Assembly: GCA_934133165.1 (NCBI GenBank)
Contig: CAKPAW010000014.1
Span: 1-18,360 of the forward strand
Origin: an uncultured Clostridia bacterium
GTDB taxonomy: Bacteria; Bacillota; Clostridia; TANB77; CAG-508
DNA: 18,360 nt
Direction: 5' to 3'
The notes beneath the pieces were generated by a model. It was not told the origin of the DNA and did not search any database. It was given only the letters and a program-made list of their open reading frames with translations. Numbering within the stretch: the first letter of the stretch is position 1; each line of letters begins with the position of its first letter. The translations under genes and the position numbers were made by a program. This document shows positions 7,684-13,429 of the stretch, one piece after another.

Positions 7684-8511
7684 ATGAAAAATCAAAAAGG
7701 TATAACACTAGTAGTATTAGTAGTAACAATCGTAGTATTAATAATTTTAACTGGAATAAGTATTAATTTAGTATTAGGAGACAATGGTATAATAACAATT
7801 GCAAAAAAGGCAAGAGAGAATACTGAACTTGCAAAAATCGAAGAAGAAAAAGAATTAAATGAATTATATGCACAATTAGAAACAGGAGAAAATTCATCAG
7901 ATGGTACAATTTATGATTCTGTTGCAAAATTAACGGAATTTAAAACAGCAATAGCAAATGCGATAGAAGAAACAGGTGGAATAAAACCAGAAATATCTGC
8001 AGAAACAGTAGTGTTTGCAAATAATATAAAAGGAATAGTAAAAGAAGTAACAAAAAATGCTACAGCAACAGCAGAAGATATAGCAAATGGAAAAACAGCA
8101 TGGATTAATGGTGAAAGGATAACAGGAACTAAAGATATGAGTAGTTCTGGAAAAGCAATTGCTACATGGCAATTGTGTACTTCAACTGCTGGAACATTAA
8201 CCAATAATGTTGTATATTGCAATGATGAAATAGCAAGTAACAATGAAAACAAAATAACAATAAAAAAAGATGGAAAAGTTTCTATTTATGGATGTTGTGA
8301 ATTGGGAAATGGATCTAACAATGGAATTTTAAAAATATATATAAATGACATTGCAGCTTACACATATCAAGCTAAGAGTGGATATGAATATAATGTATAT
8401 AATAAAAATAATGTAGAAGTGAAAAATGGAGATATAATATATATAACTACATCTGGTGGCATTCCTGGACAACAGATAAATACAAATTCTACAACAATAA
8501 TATATCAATAA
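7684..8511 (+). CDS. Prepilin-like surface protein with tail-fibre-like module (variant 2)
   Basis: This 275-residue protein is the divergent partner of the gene at 6708-7421. The leader M-K-N-Q-K-G is followed by I-T-L-V-V-L-V-V-T-I, a helix to about residue 31, and a stalk nearly identical to variant 1 to about residue 88. Mature position 5 is Val, not the Glu typical of major pilins. The middle keeps the same module type, ending in G-K-T-A-W-I-N-G-E-R-I-T-G-T at 136-149, but with many substitutions. The distal 125 residues are a different sequence, rich in Asn, Ser and Thr with three Cys and alternating beta-like segments, which could be an adhesive tip. It has its own extended -10 promoter and terminator, so it is probably monocistronic. 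Surface location is inferred from the N-terminus; a role in pili, pseudopili or simple membrane anchoring cannot be separated here. Confidence 0.85.
   Translation: MKNQKGITLVVLVVTIVVLIILTGISINLVLGDNGIITIAKKARENTELAKIEEEKELNELYAQLETGENSSDGTIYDSVAKLTEFKTAIANAIEETGGIKPEISAETVVFANNIKGIVKEVTKNATATAEDIANGKTAWINGERITGTKDMSSSGKAIATWQLCTSTAGTLTNNVVYCNDEIASNNENKITIKKDGKVSIYGCCELGNGSNNGILKIYINDIAAYTYQAKSGYEYNVYNKNNVEVKNGDIIYITTSGGIPGQQINTNSTTIIYQ
7727..7944 (+). repeat. Inverted repeat arm 2 (shared pilin 5' region)
   Basis: This is the partner of 7161-7378, about 96% identical in inverted orientation. The arms are separated by 348 bp that hold both start codons, both promoters and the short dyad. Confidence 0.9.
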
Positions 8512-8535
8512 ATAAAAATAGAATAATAAAACAAT

Positions 8536-8576
8536 AAAAACACTAGATTATGATAAGAAATAATCTAGTGTTTTTT
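8536..8576 (+). terminator. Intrinsic terminator after pilin variant 2
   Basis: A perfect 15-bp stem (8536-8550 with 8561-8575), loop TGATAAGAAA, and a run of six T residues begin 25 bases after the stop codon of the pilin gene. It lies within copy 2 of the 53-bp direct repeat. Confidence 0.93.
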
Positions 8577-8588
8577 ATATTATTTAAA
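8536..8588 (+). repeat. 53-bp direct repeat, copy 2
   Basis: It is identical to 6664-6716 except at 8548. It retains the TTTAAATAA tail on the minus strand although no minus-strand gene ends here now, so this copy carries a remnant of the 3' end of a pilin-type gene or was copied from the first site. Confidence 0.9.
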
Positions 8589-8634
8589 TTATCATAAATG
8601 AATCATATGCAATTAAAATGTAATATAAAATTCA

Positions 8635-8663
8635 TTGACTTTATAAAATTTAAATGTTAAAAT
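8635..8663 (+). promoter_or_regulatory. Strong promoter of the third pilin-like gene
   Basis: TTGACT (8635-8640), a 17-base spacer and TAAAAT (8658-8663) preceded by TGT (8655-8657) give both a good -35 and an extended -10. The leader to the ATG at 8719 is about 50 bases. Confidence 0.75.
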
Positions 8664-8718
8664 TTAAATAAAGATAACATAAAAATATGAAACGAAGTAA
8701 TAAGGGAGACAAAAGAAA

Positions 8719-9786
8719 ATGAATAGAGAAGTAGAAAGAAGAGAAAGAGGAATAACTTTAATTGCATTAATAGTGACTATAATAATTTTAATAATATTGG
8801 CAGGAATAAGTATTAATATATTATTAAGTGAAAATGGATTAATAGAAAAAGCAAAAAATACCAAAGAACAACAATTAATAGAAACAATAAGAGAAAAATT
8901 AAATATGGTAAAAGGTTCAGATTATATAGAAAAATTAGGTAGTAGTACTATAGATACATACTTTGAAACATTAGAAGTAGAAAAGATAGAACCATATACA
9001 ATAACAAATAAGCAAAAAATGACAGATATTATAGGAAATGTTGAAGTTGATAATAAATATTCATATTTGATAATAATAGAAAAAGACCAAAATATAAAAA
9101 TAGAATATGAAGGAAAAATTGGAGAATTTGAAAGAAAACCAGATAATATAGAAATAGATATACAAAAGAAAACAGAGCAATTAAATTTACCAATAACATT
9201 AAGTGCTATAGTAAAAGCTAACGGAGTAAATGTATCAACAGGAAAATATATAGTAAATAATAGTGAGACAACTTTAGGGACAGAAGAAGATTTATATACA
9301 AATCAAATAGAAAATAGTAATGTTAATATAATAATAGAAAAGAAAGAAAATTATTATATACATACATTGACGACAGATAAATATGGAAGAAGACAGGAAA
9401 CTATAAAAGGACCAATAACAATTTTAGAAAAATATCACCAACATGAAGGAAATAGTAAAATAAATGGAGGATGTTATACAACTCCTATATATCATAGCCA
9501 TACTTCTGGTTGTTATACTAGAAATAGGTGTGGAAGTTGGAACTTAATAGGATTTACGGGAAAGACAGATTCAGGATTAACAATTGTATCTTATGAATGT
9601 AGTGGTTGTGGAACAAGATCTAGTGACGTGAAAGATACTAGTGGAAATGGTTGGGGAAGATATGGCGACGATGCATATCATTGGACACAAGTATTAACCT
9701 GTGGTTTGGGAAACTCAATTGTTGGTTATAATTTAAGTTGCAATAAAACAGAAAAGACAATTGAAGGTTATATAATAAATTATTGA
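8719..9786 (+). CDS. Prepilin-like protein with Cys/His-rich C-terminal domain
   Basis: This 355-residue protein starts with a charged leader ending R-E-R-G, then I-T-L-I-A-L-I-V-T-I and a hydrophobic helix, and the L-S-E-N-G-L-I-E-K-A-K stretch common in clostridial pseudopilins. Cleavage after Gly11 is expected, and mature position 5 is Ala rather than Glu. The middle (about 60-235) is charged and beta-rich. The last 115 residues carry H240, H242, C252, H259, H261, C265, C271, C294, C297 (a CxxC), H321, C328 and C341, with the repeated pattern G-G-C-Y-T-x-P-x-Y-H-x-H. I have seen similar Cys/His patterns at the ends of other clostridial surface proteins; whether they bind metal or form disulfides is not known to me. 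It shares only N-terminal similarity with the two pilins upstream. It has its own promoter and terminator. Confidence 0.85.
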   Translation: MNREVERRERGITLIALIVTIIILIILAGISINILLSENGLIEKAKNTKEQQLIETIREKLNMVKGSDYIEKLGSSTIDTYFETLEVEKIEPYTITNKQKMTDIIGNVEVDNKYSYLIIIEKDQNIKIEYEGKIGEFERKPDNIEIDIQKKTEQLNLPITLSAIVKANGVNVSTGKYIVNNSETTLGTEEDLYTNQIENSNVNIIIEKKENYYIHTLTTDKYGRRQETIKGPITILEKYHQHEGNSKINGGCYTTPIYHSHTSGCYTRNRCGSWNLIGFTGKTDSGLTIVSYECSGCGTRSSDVKDTSGNGWGRYGDDAYHWTQVLTCGLGNSIVGYNLSCNKTEKTIEGYIINY

Positions 9787-9816
9787 ACAATGTAACTAAT
9801 TATATGTAAATGTAAT

Positions 9817-9877
9817 GAGCCCAATATTTTCTTTAAGTTTGTACTTAATAGAGAAAATATTAGGTTCACACTTTTTT
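9817..9877 (+). terminator. Intrinsic terminator after the third pilin-like gene
   Basis: A long stem (9817-9833 with 9851-9867) with two G-U pairs and one C-A mismatch closes a 17-base loop and is followed by a T-run at 9872-9877. It insulates the pilin block from tgt. Confidence 0.85.
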
Positions 9878-9952
9878 AATTTTATATTTAGTATAATATA
9901 AAACGAAAAAATAACTAAAAAGAAGAAAAATAAGAAAAGGAAGAAATAAAAA

Positions 9953-11080
9953 ATGAAACCAGCAATAACATATGAATTATTACACGAATGTAAACAGACA
10001 GGAGCAAGAAGAGGAGTAATTCATACTCCTCATGGGGATATACAAACACCAATATTTATGCCAGTTGGAACACAAGCAACAGTCAAATCTTTAACGCCAG
10101 AAGAGTTGGAAAATGATGTAAAGGCTCAAATAATTTTATCAAATACATATCATTTATATTTAAGACCAGGTCATGAACTAGTAAAAGAAGCAGGTGGACT
10201 TCATAATTTCATGAGATGGAATAAACCAATATTAACAGATTGTGGGGGATTCCAAGTTTTTAGTTTAAGTGATTTACGTACAATTTCAGAAGATGGTGTT
10301 GAGTTTAAATCTCATTTGGATGGTAGTAAACATTTCTTTACACCAGAAAAAGTAATGGAAATAGAAGAAGCATTAGGAGCAGATATTATAATGTCATTTG
10401 ATGAATGCTGTCCATATCCATCAACTTATGAATATGCCAAAAATTCAATGGAAAGAACTACAAGATGGGCAGTTCGTTGTAAAGAAGCTCATAAAAATAC
10501 AGATACACAAGGATTATTTGGAATTATCCAAGGTGGTTTTTATGAAGATCTAAGAAAGAAAAGTGCAGAAGATTTAATAAAATTAGATTTTCCAGGTTAT
10601 GCTATAGGTGGAATTAGTGTAGGAGAACCAAAAGAAGAATTTTTGAAAATACTTAAGTATACTGCACCACTTATGCCAGAAAATAAGCCACGTTATTTAA
10701 TGGGAGTAGGAACACCAGATTATTTAATAGAAGCTGCAAAAGCAGGAATAGATATGTGTGATTGTGTTTTACCTACAAGAATTGCAAGAAATGGAACAGC
10801 AATGACATGGAATGGAAAAGTAGTAGTAAGAAATGCAACATATGAAAGAGATTTTACCCCATTAGATCCAGAATGTGACTGCTATACTTGTAAAAATTAT
10901 ACAAGAGCATATATTCGTCATTTAGTAAAAGCAAATGAAATATTAGGTGTTCGATTATTATCACTTCATAATTTAAGGTTCTTGACGAAATTAATGGAAA
11001 GAGTTAGAATAGAAATAGAGAATGATAATTTAGGGACATTTGCAGAAGAATTTTACAAAAAATATTATCACGAAGATTAA
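9953..11080 (+). CDS. tgt: Queuine/preQ1 tRNA-guanine transglycosylase
   Basis: Tgt exchanges guanine-34 for preQ1 in tRNAs for Tyr, His, Asn and Asp; QueA acts next. The 375-residue protein is full length and has all catalytic features: general-base D96 in T-D-C-G-G-F-Q-V-F-S-L, G-G-I-S-V-G-E-P, nucleophile D270 in D-C-V-L-P-T-R, and zinc ligands C308, C310, C313 and H339. The ribosome binding site is an AAAGGAAG before the ATG, and a TATAAT at 9892-9897 without a clear -35 may be its promoter. The usual upstream neighbour queA is displaced by the pilin block. Downstream, a WG-repeat protein starts 26 bases after the stop with no terminator, so those two are probably co-transcribed. The next usual neighbours, yajC and secDF, are absent here. 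Confidence 0.98.
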   Translation: MKPAITYELLHECKQTGARRGVIHTPHGDIQTPIFMPVGTQATVKSLTPEELENDVKAQIILSNTYHLYLRPGHELVKEAGGLHNFMRWNKPILTDCGGFQVFSLSDLRTISEDGVEFKSHLDGSKHFFTPEKVMEIEEALGADIIMSFDECCPYPSTYEYAKNSMERTTRWAVRCKEAHKNTDTQGLFGIIQGGFYEDLRKKSAEDLIKLDFPGYAIGGISVGEPKEEFLKILKYTAPLMPENKPRYLMGVGTPDYLIEAAKAGIDMCDCVLPTRIARNGTAMTWNGKVVVRNATYERDFTPLDPECDCYTCKNYTRAYIRHLVKANEILGVRLLSLHNLRFLTKLMERVRIEIENDNLGTFAEEFYKKYYHED

Positions 11081-11106
11081 AACAAAAGAAAATAATGGAG
11101 GATTTT

Positions 11107-12558
11107 ATGGAAATTATAGGAACAAATCAAGAAGAAAAAGATAGAAAAACTAAAAAAACAATGAAACTTATAACGATAATAATTGTTATGCTTTTAGTAA
11201 TTAGTATAATCTTATTTATAACAATATATTATTTAGAAGGTCAATTGTTCAAATTTTATATAGATGATAAGAAAGTTTCATCAAAAAATGATTTATTTGT
11301 TTATGAAGGAGATACAGTGTATGTATCTTTAGAAGATATTGCTCCTATGATAGGATATAAATATTATAATAGTGGATATAAACAATATTCTGAGGATACT
11401 TCAAAGGGATATCTAGAGGGTGAAAATGAAGTATGTACATTTGAAAAAGATTCAAATATAATTTATAAAACGCCAGTGAATCAGGTGGATTATGAATATT
11501 TCACAATAGACAAACCAGTAATAAGAATGAATAAAAAACTTTATATTACAGCTAAAGGTCTTAGTTTAGCTTGTAATATACAAATAACAAGTAATCAAGA
11601 ACAAAATAGAATGACAATATATACATTGCCATACTTAGCAAATTACTATACACAAAAATATAATACATCTGCAGTAGCTACAGACTTTAAAAACCAAAAA
11701 GCATTATTATATGGACTAATGATAATACAAAATATAGATAATACAGATAGAAATGCTAATAGTAAAGATATAAGATATGGTATATATAAATTAGGAGACA
11801 AAGAAATTGTAGGAACTAAATATACTGATATTGAATTTATAGAAAGTACACAAGAATTTATAGTAAAAACTCCAGAAAATAAAGTAGGAATTATTACAGC
11901 AGATGGAGATACAAAAGTAAGTCCACAATATGATAGTTTAAAACAAATAGATAAAGATTTAAATCTATATTTAGCAACAAATAATAATAAAAAAGGCGTT
12001 ATAGAGAAAAACGGAAAAATATTAATATATTTAGAATATGATGAAATAGGTATAGATGCAACACAATTCCAAAATAGTGATATTAAAAATCCATATTTGT
12101 TATTCAATAATGTAATACCAGTAAAACAAAATGGAAAATGGGGTATGTATGATAAAAAAGGAAATATAATATTACCAATAGAATACGATGGATTAGGTTG
12201 TATAACAAATAACAATACTTCTAATAGTACATTAATAATTCCAAATATAAAAGGAATTGTAGTTTCAAAAATAACTGAAGATGAAAATAGAAGAAAAAAA
12301 CCAATATACGGAATAGTTAATTACTTAGGAAAAGAATTAGTACCAACAGCATTGGAAAATGTTTATTATGTAATAAACAATGGTAGAGAAGAATATACAA
12401 TGGTATTTAACGGAACATCATATAATGTAATTGAATATATGAATCAATATGTAAATTTAGAAGAACTAAATGATGAGACAAAGTCAAATAACAAAACAAA
12501 TACAACTAACGAAAATACAACAAATGTAGTTAATAATACAATAACAAACCAAGTGTAA
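11107..12558 (+). CDS. Membrane-anchored WG-repeat protein with copper-amine-oxidase-N-like domain
   Basis: This 483-residue protein has a charged N-terminus, one membrane helix (about residues 20-42), then a domain at about 48-170 resembling the copper amine oxidase N-terminal (stalk) domain found in many clostridial envelope proteins (I-D-D-K-K-V, then V-Y-V-S-L-E-D-I-A). Residues about 210-440 contain five degenerate WG-type beta-repeats, the clearest being N-G-K-W-G-M-Y-D-K-K-G-N-I-I-L-P-I-E-Y-D; others keep V-G-I-I, K-G-V-I, Y-G-I-V and Y-G-I-Y cores. The tail is Asn/Thr-rich and low complexity. No catalytic site is visible, so a binding or structural role outside the membrane is likely. 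ATG 11107 is chosen because GGAGG at 11097-11101 lies five bases upstream; the ATG at 11095 overlaps that site. It probably shares the tgt transcript. Confidence 0.8.
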   Translation: MEIIGTNQEEKDRKTKKTMKLITIIIVMLLVISIILFITIYYLEGQLFKFYIDDKKVSSKNDLFVYEGDTVYVSLEDIAPMIGYKYYNSGYKQYSEDTSKGYLEGENEVCTFEKDSNIIYKTPVNQVDYEYFTIDKPVIRMNKKLYITAKGLSLACNIQITSNQEQNRMTIYTLPYLANYYTQKYNTSAVATDFKNQKALLYGLMIIQNIDNTDRNANSKDIRYGIYKLGDKEIVGTKYTDIEFIESTQEFIVKTPENKVGIITADGDTKVSPQYDSLKQIDKDLNLYLATNNNKKGVIEKNGKILIYLEYDEIGIDATQFQNSDIKNPYLLFNNVIPVKQNGKWGMYDKKGNIILPIEYDGLGCITNNNTSNSTLIIPNIKGIVVSKITEDENRRKKPIYGIVNYLGKELVPTALENVYYVINNGREEYTMVFNGTSYNVIEYMNQYVNLEELNDETKSNNKTNTTNENTTNVVNNTITNQV

Positions 12559-12586
12559 GAATAATAAATTAAAATTTTGTAAATTT

Positions 12587-12619
12587 AAAGGCTTCAAAAC
12601 GATTGTTTTTGAAGTCTTT
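12587..12619 (+). terminator. Stem-loop after the WG-repeat gene
   Basis: AAAGGCTTCAAAA (12587-12599) and TTTTGAAGTCTTT (12607-12619) form a 13-bp stem with one G-U pair and a seven-base loop. It lacks a long U-run after the stem, so it may terminate weakly or mainly protect the mRNA 3' end. Confidence 0.6.
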
Positions 12620-12642
12620 AATATGTTTGAATATACATAATC

Positions 12643-12671
12643 TTGAAAAACACTACAAAAGGTGTTATAAT
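12643..12671 (+). promoter_or_regulatory. Promoter with extended -10 for the gene at 12731
   Basis: TTGAAA (12643-12648), a 17-base spacer and TATAAT (12666-12671) with TGT immediately before form a near-consensus promoter. In the leader, TCCTT (12703-12707) can pair with AAGGA (12711-12715), which partly covers one of the two possible ribosome binding sites. Confidence 0.8.
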
Positions 12672-12730
12672 GTAATAAGAAACTTGGTAAAAAATGTTAG
12701 TATCCTTAATAAGGAGAAAGGAACTGCAAA

Positions 12731-13222
12731 ATGAAAGATTATATAGCTACACTAACACAACAAGTTCATTCTAATCCATTATTTAAAAGATATGAAGAAA
12801 CAAATGTAAGAAATAATACAAATTGCTATTCTCATGCATTAGGAATGACATTTCCAAATATTGAATTATACAGGATAGGTGCAATAAGCAATAAAAAGCC
12901 TGTAGATCAAGAATATTTTTCTATTGAAGAAATAAAGGAGCTTTTATTTTTGGATTGTGAGAAATTACAATTAAAGATAAAAGAATCTTCATTAAAAGAA
13001 GAGCTTAAAGAAAATGAATATAAAATAATGTTATTCGTTAAAAATTGGGCTAATGGAAAAATTGGAGATTATCATTTCTGGAGGTTTGAAGATGGCATTT
13101 GGACAGAAAAATGGAGATATAGAATGATGAATAAAATACAATGCTTTGAAAGAGAAAAATTAGATTATTTTCCATGGAGTATTGTAGGAATCTATAAGAT
13201 TTCAAGAAAAGGAACATTTTAA
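12731..13222 (+). CDS. Hypothetical protein with possible Cys-His active site
   Basis: I cannot place this 163-residue protein in a named family. It has no signal peptide or membrane helix. Two blocks stand out: N-C-Y-S-H-A-L-G with C32, and G-D-Y-H-F-W-R-F-E-D-G-I-W with H115. An Asn-Cys-Tyr opening followed later by a Tyr/Trp-His-Phe/Trp block is the spacing seen in some papain-like (NlpC/P60-related) hydrolases, so a cysteine protease or amidase is possible, but this is inference from two motifs. It stands alone, with its own strong extended -10 promoter at 12643-12671 and a terminator that overlaps its stop codon. The AAGGAG at 12711-12716 and AAAGGA at 12717-12722 both precede the ATG. 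Confidence 0.75.
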   Translation: MKDYIATLTQQVHSNPLFKRYEETNVRNNTNCYSHALGMTFPNIELYRIGAISNKKPVDQEYFSIEEIKELLFLDCEKLQLKIKESSLKEELKENEYKIMLFVKNWANGKIGDYHFWRFEDGIWTEKWRYRMMNKIQCFEREKLDYFPWSIVGIYKISRKGTF

Positions 13223-13240
13223 GATGTTCTTTTTCTTTTT
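13207..13240 (+). terminator. Intrinsic terminator overlapping the stop codon at 13222
   Basis: AAAAGGAACAT (13207-13217) pairs with ATGTTCTTTTT (13224-13234) around the loop TTTAAG, and Ts continue to 13240 with a single C. The stop codon lies inside the hairpin, a compact arrangement. Confidence 0.85.
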
Positions 13241-13263
13241 AGTAAAAAAATTTTTAGAAAGTT

Positions 13264-13292
13264 TTGACAATCTTTCTTTTATGTGTTATTAT
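13264..13292 (+). promoter_or_regulatory. Near-consensus promoter before the leader RNA and MATE-kinase gene
   Basis: TTGACA (13264-13269), a 17-base spacer and TATTAT (13287-13292) with TGT just before it (13284-13286) make the best promoter in the window. The start of transcription should lie near 13299, about 130 bases before the coding region. Confidence 0.8.
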
Positions 13293-13298
13293 AATTGT

Positions 13299-13372
13299 TG
13301 CAAGAATGGAAACGCACATTGTAAAGAAAGCAATGATTAACGAACAACACTTGAAGAAAGTGTTATTTTTTT
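13299..13372 (+). ncRNA. Structured, apparently terminated leader RNA or small RNA before the MATE-kinase gene
   Basis: Between the promoter and the gene lies an RNA that can fold into CATTG/CAATG (13317-13321 with 13331-13335) and AACACTT/AAGTGTT (13346-13352 with 13358-13364). The second hairpin is followed at once by A and seven Ts (13366-13372), a clear intrinsic terminator. A long-range pair AAACGCA (13310-13316) with TGCGTTT (13372-13378) would enclose both hairpins. A competing hairpin TTTTTTGC/GCAAAAAA (13367-13374 with 13380-13387) uses the same bases. This mutually exclusive design suggests attenuation or a riboswitch controlling the transporter. An independent RNA of about 75 nt is the alternative. 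I recognise no known class. Confidence 0.45.
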
Positions 13373-13429
13373 GCGTTTAGCAAAAAATAACTAATATAAA
13401 TAAATGAAGAAGGAGAAGAAAAAGGAAAA

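Noticed and set aside
8589..8634. Remnant of a minus-strand pilin gene beyond direct repeat copy 2
   Set aside because: Only the TTTAAATAA tail inside the repeat is shared; farther upstream no similarity to the pilin coding sequence was found.
13299..13390. Purine, guanidine, fluoride or other known riboswitch before the MATE gene
   Set aside because: Two hairpins closed by a long-range stem vaguely resemble a three-way junction, but none of the conserved core bases I know for these classes are present.
13366..13400. preQ1 class I riboswitch suggested by the A-rich tail and a small hairpin
   Set aside because: The C-rich loop and the required stem-loop pairing of that class are absent. queA and tgt are elsewhere and show no such leader.
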